From the NCBI RefSeq assembly GCF_036373705.1, contig NC_089850.1, forward strand, positions 30,320,733 through 30,384,732: a stretch of DNA of 64,000 bases, in the 5' to 3' direction. Source of the DNA: Amia ocellicauda (lineage: Eukaryota; Chordata; Actinopteri; Amiiformes; Amiidae). Position numbers and translations under genes: made by a program. Under the pieces are notes generated by a model. The model saw only the letters and a program-made list of their open reading frames with translations. It was not told the origin of the DNA and made no database searches. Positions 43,341 through 53,884 of this stretch are shown one piece after another; position 1 is the first letter of the stretch; every line of letters begins with the position of its first letter.

Positions 43341-43794
43341 AAAGGGGGTATTTATAGATGCTCATGCTTAAGACACTGCTTTAGAGATACCAGGCCGTTG
43401 GGGTGCAGCTTAAAGTTTTGTTGTCATGTTTAATAATCATATATTTATAAAAGAGCGCATATGGTGCGGTTTGTATAGTCCGCAAACGCACGGTGTTAAT
43501 AGTCTGCCCATAATAGCTCGTAATTTAGACACTATACATCTGTTTTGGTACAGAAGGGTGAGTAGCTAATTAAAATGTGACAGTATAAACTGATGTAAAT
43601 GAAGTCAATTTGTAACAGTTGTTAGAGGTGAGGATGATGTGGGCCACTTAATGCACCGCTATGTTTTACAGTTGCAGTGCCAAAAAGCTAACAGTCTTTA
43701 ACACTATGCAAAATAACCCCTGTTGGATTAGTCTAATTGAATACTGCAGGGCTGTCTCCAAGAGGCTGTTTTAGGCATTGATTGATATCTAACA

Positions 43795-43795
<1 letters not shown>

Positions 43796-43859
<64 letters not shown>

Positions 43860-43860
43860 T
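43796..43860. repeat. (ATT)n(AAT)n inverted trinucleotide repeat
   Basis: About ten ATT units are followed at once by about eleven AAT units, their reverse complement, giving a hairpin-capable block 27 bases from the left end of Tc1 copy 3. Confidence 0.95.
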
Positions 43861-43887
43861 TAGATTGTTACAAGAACCATATTCCTA

Positions 43888-45248
43888 CAACCCCAATTCC
43901 AAAAAAGTTGGGACGGTATGGAAAATGCAAAAAAACTAACAAAAAGAGTCATTTGAAAGTTCAATTCACCCTGTACTATATTGAAAACACATTATTAACA
44001 CATTATTTGATGTTTTACTTTGTGAATTTAATTTATTTTTGAAAATATACACTCATTTCAAATCTGATGACTGCAACACACTCCAAAAAGGTTGGGACAG
44101 TCGACTGCTTACCACTGTGTAACATCACCTTTTCTTTTAATAACACTTATTAAGCGTTTGGGCACTGAAAACACCAGTTGGTTAAGTTTAGCAAGTGGAA
44201 TTTTCCCCCTTTCATCCATGATGCATTTCTTCAGCTGCGCAACTGTACATGACCTTCATTGCCTTATTTTGCGCTTCATAATGCACCACACATTCTCAAT
44301 CGGAGACAGGTCAGGGCTGCAGGCAGGCCACGCTAGCACCCGCACTCTCTGCTTACGCAACCGTGCGCTTGTAATCCAGGCAGAATGTGGTTTGGCGTTG
44401 TCCTGCTGGAAAATGCAGGGACGTCCCTGGAAAAGACGATGTCTGGGTGGCAGCATATGTTGCTCCAACATGTGTACAAATCTTTCTGCATTAATGGTGC
44501 CCTCACAGATGCGAAAGTTACCCATGCCATGGGCACTGACACACCCCCATACCATGACAGACGCTGGCTTTTGGACCTGACGCTGTGGATGCAGCAGCGA
44601 ATGGTGTTGACTGACAAAGGTTTACCAAAGTATTCCCGAGCCCATGTCAGGATATCCATTACAGACTCATGCCGGTTTTTAAGACCGTGACGTCTGAGGG
44701 ATCGGAGATCACGTGCATTCAGAAGTGGTTTTCATCCTTGCCCTTTACGCACCGAGATATGACCGGATTCCTTGAATCTTTAGTCATATTGTGCACTGTA
44801 GGAGGTGAAATGCCCAAAATCCTACCAATTTGTCTTTGGGGAATGTTGTTCTCAAAGTGTTGGATTATTCGCTGACGCATCTGTTGGCAGGTTGGCGAGC
44901 CTCACCCATGCTTGCTGTTGAAGGACCAGGCCTTTTTTGGAGGCTCCTTATATACTATGATTGCACGATTGCCTCACCTGTTTCACATCACCTTCTTATT
45001 TCAACTTGTCACATCGCTATTAGTCCTAAATTGCCCCAGTCCCAACTTTTTTGGAACGTGTTGCATGCATCAATTTCAAAATAAACATTTACATTAAAAA
45101 AACTATGCAGTTGATTAGGTAAAACATCAAATACCTTGTCTTTATACGTTTTTTGTTTGAATTAAAGTCAAAGTACATTTACAAATCACTCCTCTTTGTT
45201 TTTATTAGCATTTTCCATACTGTCCCAACTTTTTCGGAATTGGGGTTG
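43888..45248 (-). mobile_element. Tc1 element with long IR/DR ends, defective copy 3
   Basis: A 1,361-bp element flanked by TA (43886-43887 and 45249-45250). Its inverted repeats are about 210 bases long (43888-44100 and 45039-45248). Each has an outer and an inner direct repeat ending in CCAAAAAAGTTGGGAC-like sequence, the IR/DR layout known from Sleeping Beauty-type Tc1 elements. The transposase reads on the minus strand. It lies in the BEND3 5' intron. Confidence 0.92.
44109..44880 (-). pseudogene. Tc1 transposase pseudogene in copy 3, internal deletion
   Basis: Minus-strand reading: an N-terminal helix-turn-helix (MRQRIIQHFENNIPQRQIGR) from 44880, then MDILTWAREYFGKPLSVNTI, then directly SVMVWGCVSAHGMG, FQQDNAKPH (second Asp) and SPDLSPIENVW (Glu), 34 residues apart. 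The segment that should hold WSDES, with the first catalytic Asp, is missing between about 44580 and 44550. There are further stops (after NHF and after KRKIRQ) and frameshifts. The frame ends GDVTQW with TAA at 44111-44109. It cannot make an active enzyme. Confidence 0.88.
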
Positions 45249-45462
45249 TACAATACAAACTTAGTTACTTTAGACATATTTGTGTAGTGTAGACCTACTA
45301 CAATGGTCATATTCTCCTGTAGAGGTTGAAACAAAGCAAGGCTGTACAGATGCTTTTCGTATGAAAGTAGATCACTTTAAGATTTCCCCCCATGTATTAC
45401 TTCTAGCCTCTGTCCTTGGTTTCATTGTTTTGTTGTGTTTACATTTGGTATAATTTCAGGAT

Positions 45463-45508
45463 ATGAATTATTCCGAGTATGGCGAGGAATCAGACGGTGA
45501 AGAAAGAG
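45463..45508 (+). CDS. bend3: BEND3 first coding exon (46 nt)
   Basis: The acceptor TTTCAG ends at 45459, three bases before the ATG, so the start codon sits just inside an internal exon and an untranslated exon must lie upstream. Fifteen codons plus one base precede the donor GTAAGA at 45509. Confidence 0.85.
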
Positions 45509-48500
45509 GTAAGAAAGGTTTTGTTGCTTTTGAAAATTGCCTATTTAAAAAAAGGAAAGTTGTAGATCAGGTTTCATATTCTGTTTCCACTTTTTGGGGA
45601 TTTTACTTTTGTGAAGAAAAATGCTCCATACAGTGCTACAAGTATTTTCGGGAAATTAAAAAGCTAGTTCTGTAGCTGATGTGTTCTATTCAAACCCACT
45701 TGCTAAGTGAGGAGGGAGGACTGAGAGAGAGTGCAACAGTCTCGAACCATTTTTGCCAATATAAAGTAGCAGCAGGCTGAAATGTCTTCTGTTGTTATAC
45801 ATTGAAGAAATCGATATCTTTGTGTGTCCCTGCTAGAAAGAAGACCATCGCACTGTGTTAAAATAGAAAGAGAAATGGAAGACCCAGCTATTGACTGCTC
45901 GACAGGCTGCAATATAACTGAAAGCAACAGAGGGAGGGTGCTAATCAGCAGTGTGGAGGCTAGCAGCAAACGCACCAACACACAGATTGTTGCAGACAGT
46001 CCAGGCAATGAACAGGACCAGCCCACCGACATAAAAAGAGTGAAAGTGTCAGCAGAGGTGAAGTATAACGGGACAGTTCTTTCTTTCTGAATTGTAGGCC
46101 TCCCCCAGCTTTATCCTTCAGTCATTTCCCTTTATCTTTTGCTGTCAACAAATAAATATATAATTATGCAGGGTATGTCACAGTATTTTGTTTCAGTATT
46201 TGTTAGGATATTTTTATTGTTTTTGTGCTTATCATGGTTGAAAGAATAGCCTCAGAGTTGATAAAAAAAAAAAACGGTCATAGGCATAAATCCTCTGTAC
46301 CTGCCAGTAAATGATTTCAGTAAATGAAACTTTTCACGCTTCAGTTTTAAAATCTGGAAATAAACCGTATAAATGAACTGTTTTGTTGTTATAACAAGAC
46401 TGCAGCACTAGATACACTTATACAACTACAGTGTCTTATTCAAAGAGCTTGGTTGAGGTCTGTATTTGATTTTTGAAGTCAGTTTACTTGATTCCTGAAC
46501 CTTTTTTTTCAGAGAAACGCAGGCAACACGAGCAGATCGAGGCTTTCGAGTGTGATGTCATCCAATGAGAACAAAGACCCTTCTAATGAGAAGACAATAG
46601 CCTCTTACAGGAAGCCGCTGTACAGCATTTCACACAAGATCACAGAAAAGAAAACCACTCTGGGTCTCGATCAGCACTCTCTGCACGAAGCCGGGGACAG
46701 ACTGAACTACAACAGCCTCTTATTTCCCAAAAGCCTCGGGGAGCTGGGCAGGAGGGAGGCCAACACAGCGATGGCCACCACAGCTGCAGAGAGCGACTCC
46801 AACATTTACTCTCTGATTGAAAAGATGTTTTTCATCCTCAACACGCTGAACTCCAGCATGACGCAGCTTCACAGCAAAGTGGACTTGCTCTCCCTGGAGG
46901 TCACTCGCATTAAGAAGCGCATCAGTCCCACCGAGCTGGTCGCAGAGTTCCAGCCTCCTCCCGAGTATCAGCTGAACACGGAAGAGCTGAAGCAAATCCT
47001 GGACCAGACCTCTGCGCCGGGCGAACTGGCCTGCAGGCTGCTTGTCCAACTCTTCCCCGAGCTTTTCACAGTGGAGGACATCAACACGAACTGCAACGCC
47101 TGTGAGATTGTGAGCAAGAAGAAACTGGACTCTCTTCACTTGCAACTCATTCGCAATTACGTGGAAGTCTGCTACCCTTTAGTCAAGAATGGCAGTTCTT
47201 GGCAGGTGGAGTGCCTGCCCCAAATCAATGACTTTTTTAACCGGTTCTGGGCGCAGAAGGACATGGAGAGTGGGCAGGTGGGGAAAAAAGGGACTCCATT
47301 GGCACATGGGTATGAGCCAGATCAGACACCGAGCTGCCACTACATTGATGACGAGGGGCAGGATGAGAGCCTGTCGTTGGAGTCCAGCAACAACAACGCC
47401 GTCCCTGACCTGGTGTTAGACGCTCAGGACATTGTTGAGTATCTTGACGATGTGTCTTCCCCTGGAGATTTTGCCGTGTTCTTAATGCATCGCCTTTTCC
47501 CCGAAGTCTTCGAGCAAGGCAAGAGCAGCGAAGGCTACAGCTGCTACGGCGGGATGGGGAAGCAGATCCTCGACTCGGAGAGGCTAGAGATAATCCGGAA
47601 GTACATGGAGGCCTACTTCCCTGACTTCCAGGAAGAGAGCTGGCTTCAGCTGTGTGTTCAGAGAATGGAAGAGGAGCTGGAAAATGTGCACGGTAACGGC
47701 AGTGAGTCTGAAAACGCCAGGGATGAAAGCTATGACTCGGCCAGCCTCCCCGACGACGTGTCTGTTGTAAAAATCGGGGATTTCTGTGACTTTGAGAAAC
47801 CTGGGCGCAGGTCGAAAAAAATTTGGTTGGTGCCCATCGACTTCGATAAAATTGAAATCCCAGTTCCGGATTTTGAGGTCCCTCCGGAGTATTTGCTTAC
47901 AAAAGAACAACTCAAGAATAACTACGAGTGCAGTTTGTCTATCGGAAACTTCGCCTCGCGCTTGTTGGTTCTGATGTTTCCTGAGCTCTTTACTTACGAG
48001 AACCTGAGGAAACACTACAACTGCAGTGGCTCTCTGGGCAAGAAGCAACTGGATCCCATGCGTATTAAACTGATTAGACATTACGTGCAGCTCCTTTACC
48101 CGCGGGCCAAGAACGACAGGGTTTGGACCTTGGAGTTTGTGGGCAAACTGGATGAAAGATGCCGGCGCAGAGACACTGAGCAGCGGCGCTCCTATCAGCA
48201 GCAGCGTAAGGTGTACATTCCTGAATCCGAACAGCGAGATTTTGTCACCTGCCCGTTGAACCCAGAGCGACTTCGCGAAGAATTTGAGATCCCTCCATTG
48301 CCCCCGGAAAGGAGCTCGAAAGACTTCTGTAAGATCCCTCTAGAGGAGCTGGCCGTACCCTCTCCTGATTTCCCCGTGCCTTCGGTTTACCTGCTCTCAG
48401 ATTCGGAGATCAGAGAAATCGTTCAGCAGAGTCTCTCGGTTGGGAATTTCGCAGCTCGTCTTCTAGTCAGACTGTTCCCAGAGCTGTTCACTCAAGAGAA

Positions 48501-48732
48501 CCTCAGACTCCAATACAACCACTCTGGTGCCTGTAACAAGAAACAGCTGGACCCAATCCGATTGAGGCTGATCCGCCACTATGTGGAGGCCGTGTACCCG
48601 GTGGACAAGATGGAGGAGGTCTGGCATTACGAGTGCATACCCAGCATCGACGAGAGGTGCAGGAGGCCTAATCGGAAAAAGTGTGACATTCTCAAGAAAG
48701 CTAAGAGAGCCAATACTGTATCATATTTATAA
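45463..48732 (+). CDS. bend3: BEND3, BEN domain-containing protein 3
   Basis: BEND3 is a nuclear transcriptional repressor that binds DNA through BEN domains and acts in heterochromatin. Three coding exons, 45463-45508, 45837-46057 and 46513-48732, join in frame to 828 codons, the length I recall for the human protein. The start ATG at 45463 gives MNYSEYGEESDGEER; the second exon carries VKIEREMEDPAIDCS, close to the human N-terminus. The last exon alone encodes 739 residues. Four BEN domains are visible at about residues 242-337, 387-482, 547-642 and 714-809, each with the LLxxLFPELF and (K)LD...LIRxYVE signatures. The linker QRRSYQQQRK and the tail NRKKCDILKK are almost unchanged from mammals. 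A predicted coiled-coil-like stretch, MTQLHSKVDLLSLEVTRIKK, precedes BEN1. It faces MTRES1 tail to tail. A GC-rich promoter region lies about 2.3 kb upstream, beyond a 5' intron. Confidence 0.96.
45837..46057 (+). CDS. bend3: BEND3 second coding exon (221 nt)
   Basis: The acceptor CCCTGCTAG ends at 45836 and the donor GTGAAG starts at 46058. The first two bases complete a glutamate codon. The exon is polar and acidic, with VKIEREMEDPAIDCS then IKRVKVSAE at its end, matching the positions of the human VKVETEAEDAALDCS and KRRRL stretches. Confidence 0.88.
46513..48732 (+). CDS. bend3: BEND3 large terminal coding exon, all four BEN domains
   Basis: The acceptor, a long T-run followed by CAG, ends at 46512. 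The exon opens RNAGNTSRSRLSSVMSS, then YRKPLYSISHKITEKK, and runs 739 codons to TAA at 48730-48732. The ATG at 46555 is internal and not the start, because the two upstream exons splice in frame and match the human N-terminus. Confidence 0.96.
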   Translation, partial: RNAGNTSRSRLSSVMSSNENKDPSNEKTIASYRKPLYSISHKITEKKTTLGLDQHSLHEAGDRLNYNSLLFPKSLGELGRREANTAMATTAAESDSNIYSLIEKMFFILNTLNSSMTQLHSKVDLLSLEVTRIKKRISPTELVAEFQPPPEYQLNTEELKQILDQTSAPGELACRLLVQLFPELFTVEDINTNCNACEIVSKKKLDSLHLQLIRNYVEVCYPLVKNGSSWQVECLPQINDFFNRFWAQKDMESGQVGKKGTPLAHGYEPDQTPSCHYIDDEGQDESLSLESSNNNAVPDLVLDAQDIVEYLDDVSSPGDFAVFLMHRLFPEVFEQGKSSEGYSCYGGMGKQILDSERLEIIRKYMEAYFPDFQEESWLQLCVQRMEEELENVHGNGSESENARDESYDSASLPDDVSVVKIGDFCDFEKPGRRSKKIWLVPIDFDKIEIPVPDFEVPPEYLLTKEQLKNNYECSLSIGNFASRLLVLMFPELFTYENLRKHYNCSGSLGKKQLDPMRIKLIRHYVQLLYPRAKNDRVWTLEFVGKLDERCRRRDTEQRRSYQQQRKVYIPESEQRDFVTCPLNPERLREEFEIPPLPPERSSKDFCKIPLEELAVPSPDFPVPSVYLLSDSEIREIVQQSLSVGNFAARLLVRLFPELFTQENLRLQYNHSGACNKKQLDPIRLRLIRHYVEAVYPVDKMEEVWHYECIPSIDERCRRPNRKKCDILKKAKRANTVSYL

Positions 48733-51700
48733 AAATGTTAATATATTTATATAACAATGTATCATTTGCACAGGTATCAAATCCACACATACATAAGCTT
48801 AAGTGAGAATTACATTAAAGTTATAGCCCAATTGTAGCTAATGTTGAGAACTATAACTTTAATCTAGGGTAGAAATTTTATTTAAATATGCCAAATTAAT
48901 ATTGGTTAGGCTGATTCTAACTTTTTATCTTGATCTCTGTAGTATTTTATGTGTTTGTGTTTTAAGCTATTGTCAGACTTAAAGCTAAAGTATCCATAAA
49001 TCTATCAAGGAAAAAAAACGGTGACAATTATTGCTGTTGAATATAAGATATATCCTACTGCGGCAATATAGTTTTATATTAGACAATTATATAGATTTAA
49101 ACTAGATAATGGACTAGTTATCCATAGTTACATTGACCACACACTCACATATATAACTTTGACATCAGGTGAGCAGTAACCACCTCTCCATAACCTGATA
49201 AGTGATTTGCTACATGCTAGCATAGAGGGGAAAGAAAACCTTACACCACTAATTTATTAAACTAGAGGTCTTTACAATTGTTCCATAGCATGTATCAAAT
49301 GTTCAACATTGGCCCAAACTGATTTTTATTACTTCTAATAAAGATGATGTAAGATTTTGTCCTTGCCTATTAAGGTGCAGATTCATTACAGTTATAGGAT
49401 ATCACTGGGTGTCTCCAGGACAAACCTAGAGAGACAGACTGAACTCCATTGACCCGCCTTTCTGTTTCTCATTGAAACGACTTTCCCCTGTGGAGAAAAA
49501 ATGCTAAAGAAAAAGTTGTCATGTTAGAAGTATTCTGTGGGTAGGAGTGCATAAATGTGATCCACAAATTCCAACTGCATCCAGTGTTGTTTTTTGTCAA
49601 AGCCAGAACTCTACTGCTTTGTTTGACATGTAAACACAGCAGGCTGGAAACCCATTATTTGTTGTCAGTATTTTTGGAAACTTGTAGATTATTGGCCTCT
49701 TTGCTTTTCTAGACCCTTTCTTCAGTAAAGCCTTGGTATTTGCTAGCTCCTCTCATTTGAGGCATGTCTAGAAGATAATATGCATAAAACTATAGTAGCT
49801 AAACACACATTTACAAAAATGACTAAAGCTTCAGGAGTGTATATTTCTGATGTTCCTTCAGCATATGTCCTCTCCTGGAATGAAGTAATTATATAGAATC
49901 TTTATAATTGTGTTTTATAGCTACATTATGATGATGATTTTGTTAACAAAAACTCTATGTACATTATAATTGTTATGGTCGTCTTTAGTCTCTCTGAACA
50001 GTATGATTGTGTAGAACCTGCAGCTCTAATTCGGCCACAAATAGGACTCTCTCACCAGCATATGGGCCAACTGTTCCTATTTAAATATGTATTAAGATGC
50101 ATCTTGTGTTTTGGGATTTAATTGGATGACGATTCAGTGTCTGTTGGGAAAATACAGTAATTGGAACAGAAATATGTGAGGTTTAAGACATGACAAATGT
50201 ACCAGGCGTGTTGGAACATGGGTTGTAAACAAGTGGATTTTGCAGTCCATTTCATTGCAGAGCTTTCTGGTAAATGTCAGTGATGATCCCATTGAGGATT
50301 AAGCACCCAATGTGACTGAGGAACAGCTGAAGCATTACCTTGTACTGGAATGGACTGGGAGGTTGTGAATTTGTCTTGAAGCAAATTGTTTTTATTTTGT
50401 AACTTGAAGTTCATCTAGCCTTCTAGGTACTACTTTAAAATGTGACCAATACCCTTCATGTAAATGTAAATCATTTTGCACATTTTCATCAACTTAAATG
50501 CAGTTTAGACATTTTGCTCTAGATCTGAATTTAAAGGTAGCCTTAGAGAATCTCAGCACTGAGTTTCCATGCCTAGTGTTTACATATTAATAATTTAGTT
50601 TGATTCAAATTTACATAAACTCACAAGCAGCAGTATTATGAGTATCTTTTACAAAACGCTGTAGTGTGTAACAATGTAAGAATGATGAAGCATCATTAGA
50701 TATTTACAGCTCGGGGTTTTCTAGTGTGAGGTACATTTTGTAGAAAAAGTAAATGAGGGAATGTTTTCCAATATACAATAAAAGCATAACTAAAGCATAA
50801 TTTTGTATTTTACTTTTACACCATATTAAATTTAAGTCAATGTTAAGATTTTTCTGAGGTGCCTGTTTAGAACATCTAAGCTCATATAAATCTTCTATTC
50901 TGCAGTTTATATTCTTATTTTATAACAATGTTTAATATTGGAAAATTAGAAGAAAAAAAAAGACAACTCAGCTCAGATCCTGAGCAATCTAATTCATTTT
51001 TTTAACATTAAGTTAAAAATAGGCAGTTTTACATGTTTTTTTTTCTGTTGCTAAACCTACATGTAACTGAACCTGGTAGCTGTGTCCTTTGAAAAGTACA
51101 TATGTGAAATCCATGAACATCTGTCTTTGAAAACATACTGTATACAATAAAAAACAGAAAACATGTTGATAAATATATATTTTTTTATAGAATACATAAA
51201 AACCTTCACCAATATTCCATTCCCACGATGTCAAATGATACCAGCCTTGTATGAATACAGCATATTCAATGTATTATAACAGTGAAACTAATAAAATACA
51301 GTTCTATATGTATTCCTTTCATTTCCCATTGCAACACATGCATAACTGAGAGAATGGCACAAAAGGTTGATCCTCATATGCTCCAATGTGATGTCAGTTT
51401 CACCAAGTTAATTGTAATGAGTTCCTCCAATTAGAGTGCAGTCTCATAATACAAATAAAAATAAAGAAGTGCCATACTGCAAGACATCAATACTACATTT
51501 CTCTTAAATCTACATGTTTGTACGTCAATACAAACACTTTTATGAGATATCTTCAGGATGAGTAAATCAACTGCATCCTTGGTTTGGTATTCAATATGAA
51601 CTATCACTTCACAAGAGTTACTTTTTTCTTCTCAAATATAACTGGTTTGTTGAAGCATACCTCAATATTCACATACACAGAAAAACAAGTGAAAAACAAA

Positions 51701-52143
51701 TGATGTTGTACTGATGTATCATCATCTCTGTTGAACAGCAGAAATTGTACTATTTGTGCATCCATGCTCAGTGTACTGTATACACATATGAATAACAATG
51801 TTTAAATATTTGTATCTTGAACATAACATGAATGAATGAATTGCCAATTACTTAAATAATTTTACTCTTTACACAGATGACAAGTTTTGTACATAAATAG
51901 AGGATACAGGTGTTATTTCCAAACATTTCTATTAAAAAACTCATTCATTTAGCACATACTCCAGCAGGTAAACTTTGTAATATGGCCAGCAATTCATTCA
52001 TAGCTTTGCAATCTGTGCTATTTTTTCTCCTTCCCCAAAATCCATAAGCACATCTTTGTGAATCCAAAAAATCACAAGAGATCTTTTTTTCTTGGCAAGT
52101 CTAATGACACCATTTTCAGCACCTTCACATAACTATATTACCT
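48733..52143. other. Tail-to-tail interval: BEND3 and MTRES1 3' UTRs
   Basis: This 3.4-kb AT-rich stretch separates the two convergent stop codons. It is probably occupied mainly by a long BEND3 3' UTR from the left and the MTRES1 3' UTR from the right. I see no transposon, no credible open frame and no RNA gene in it. Confidence 0.5.
50777..50782 (+). terminator. Possible BEND3 polyadenylation signal
   Basis: AATAAA lies about 2 kb after the BEND3 stop in AT-rich sequence without other features. Another AATAAA is near 51146. Which is used cannot be told from sequence. Confidence 0.35.
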
Positions 52144-52326
52144 CTAATTCTTGTAGGCCTCATCCTTAGGAAGTGTTAGGTGTTTCCAGCGCCTTAACAC
52201 AACCTTATATTTTTCAGCGTCTTTGGTTTCTCCTGCTATCTTCTTGAAAATGACTCTCATAACTGTGACAGTGTTTGTATCTTTGTCTTCTCCAACAACA
52301 AGATCCAGTGTATCGCCTACCTTCAC
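52144..52326 (-). CDS. mtres1: MTRES1 terminal coding exon
   Basis: The acceptor TTTTTTGCAG precedes 52326. Sixty codons run from VKVGDTLDLVVGEDKD to DEAYKN and a stop ending at 52144. An in-frame ATG inside the intron is not the start. Confidence 0.93.
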   Translation of the reverse strand: MKVGDTLDLVVGEDKDTNTVTVMRVIFKKIAGETKDAEKYKVVLRRWKHLTLPKDEAYKN

Positions 52327-53427
52327 CTGCAAAAAAATAAAAACATGTGAAAATATTTAGTGAGTATGTTGAGATTACTGCTTAATATTTAAGTTAATAA
52401 AGCCTTCAAATAGCTTTTTAGAAAAGTATAAAAGTATTTTCTAGAATAAAGTACCCTATCAGAAAAATAAACCACACATAATCTGAAAGGTTGAATGTGG
52501 GTTTCAAATAAAGTATCCACAGTACAGTATCTTCTTTACAATATTATTAAAATGGTAACAGCTGTTTATTGATATTAAGTAACCACTTACTGTTTTGCTT
52601 TTTTTAATAAGCTTTTGTCCATTGAGCCTCAGCTTGTTATTGTAGAAAGCATCTTCAATTTTGCTGAAAAAGCAGGGAAAGAAATGACACAGAATGTAAA
52701 TAATCACTCAGTGCAGGATTATATTTCCCTGGAGACCAGCGGTGATGGGGAGTTATTCTGGTCAATGGTACACGATCAAAAAAGCGAATAAATAGATTGA
52801 CATTCAAACTTATGACATAAAAAAATAAATTGGCTTCATTATCATTACCAATAAAGGTACAATTATTGGACACAGTCATTTCTATGATATTTTAAGGATG
52901 TGTAATAGTTATCAATACACATACGCAACAGTCCAACCTTCAATATGTTAATAAAAACATTTGGTAGATGTTTTCTTTTTCAATGTGATGAAAACGTACT
53001 TGCGCGCCACATCCAATCCAGACTTCAGGACGAGGTCATAGCGAAAGGACTGCACTGCCTTCTCCAGGTCCTTGTAGTCCTTGGGCAGCCCATCGTCGTC
53101 CTGAAGCTCTTCCTCATGGTCACTGTTCTCTGGGTCATCGTCCACCTCCTCCTCCTCATCGTGCTGAGTCTTTTTCCCTCGCATTTTGGAGCTCTTGCTG
53201 CCTTTGAACCTCACTAGGAGCAGCAACAAACTCGGAGGATGACATTCAAAGGGGGGGATACTTTTTTTTCCCAAAACGGGTGGAGATCTTGAGCTTGAGA
53301 TCTGGTGTGTATATACTGTCCTGTGGCTCCATCTTGTCCTGGGTAGAAAATGCCACAAAGTCCCCTCCCAGAGTGAGGACAGCACTGACAGCTTCCTGAG
53401 GGTCTGCACCTGCAACAACCCCCTCAT
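52144..53427 (-). CDS. mtres1: MTRES1 (C6orf203), mitochondrial transcription rescue factor 1
   Basis: MTRES1 is a mitochondrial matrix RNA-binding protein with an S4-like fold, linked to mitochondrial transcription under stress and to the mitoribosome. Three coding exons on the minus strand, 53427-53000, 52663-52591 and 52326-52144, join in frame to 227 residues (human 240). The N-terminus MRGLLQVQTLRKLSVLSSLW is basic and non-acidic, fitting an import signal. An acidic stretch (HDEEEEVDDDPENSDHEEEL) follows, as in human. The S4 region starts at KDYKDLEKAVQSFRYDLVLK and runs through ARNKIEDAFYNNKLRLN and VKVGDTLDLVVGED to VVLRRWKHLTLPK. Splice sites are GT/AG. An acceptor just upstream of the ATG (exon start 53435) implies an untranslated first exon, probably near 55140-55500. 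BEND3 is convergent to it, as in human. Confidence 0.93.
52591..52663 (-). CDS. mtres1: MTRES1 second coding exon (73 nt)
   Basis: The acceptor TTTTTCAG precedes 52663 and the donor GTAAGT follows 52591. It encodes KIEDAFYNNKLRLNGQKLIK plus KSKT, the core of the S4 fold, corresponding to human KVEDAFYKGELRLN. Confidence 0.92.
53000..53427 (-). CDS. mtres1: MTRES1 first coding exon
   Basis: The ATG reads from 53427; the acceptor CTCTCAG lies just 5' of 53435. The donor GTACGT reads from 52999. The exon ends in phase 2 after GLDVAR plus AA, which joins C of the next exon to make the asparagine of RNK. Reading past the donor would give a non-homologous tail, so splicing is favoured. Confidence 0.88.
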
Positions 53428-53884
53428 GGCCAGCCCTGAGAGAGGAGAAAGACAGGCAGGCAGGCAGACAGTGTTTACAAGTTATTCACAAAACCCTACA
53501 TCTCTGGGATTGGAGTGTGAATTAAAAAAAGAATGGAAGCTGTGGTGGGACAAATGTTTGATTTAATCTGGGCTTTTGATAAGGCACTTAATCAATTAAA
53601 CCAATAATAATAATGCAATGAAGTAATCTAATATCCAAAGGCACTTTATTAAGAACAGAGAATTTGATCAAATTGTATTATTCCTATTCATAATGCTCAA
53701 ACCGCGAACACATACCTGTACAGAAATGTGGAGAGAACAATGCATTGTGTGAGGAGTATAACCTACACATTGCTTAACTAACTTAAGTAAAATGTATCAC
53801 TACATTCAGCATGACATCTACATATGCTGAGATCGACAACTTTATTATTAAGGAGTGAGCAGTGCAGTGATTCAGACTGACAGA

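Larger units (their letters stand above)
42650..43350 (+). promoter_or_regulatory. CpG-rich island, probable BEND3 promoter
   Basis: This roughly 700-base stretch is very rich in G, C and CG dinucleotides, unlike the AT-rich DNA on both sides. It lies upstream of the first BEND3 coding exon, which itself begins with a splice acceptor. No TATA box is evident. Several open frames run through it, but their composition is simple GC bias and they resemble nothing known. Confidence 0.7.

Noticed and set aside
42577-43433. Overlapping long frames on both strands in the CpG island
   Set aside because: Typical of GC-rich DNA with few stops; residues are Arg/Gly/Ala-rich without domains.
46555-46557. 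ATG as the BEND3 start
   Set aside because: Two upstream exons splice in frame and match the human N-terminus, so translation should begin at 45463.
46720-48081. Minus-strand frames of 141 and 165 codons opposite BEND3
   Set aside because: Shadows of the conserved BEND3 coding exon.
52948-52999. Continuation of the first MTRES1 coding exon past 53000
   Set aside because: It runs through a good donor (GTACGT), and the spliced version restores the conserved RNKIEDAF sequence.
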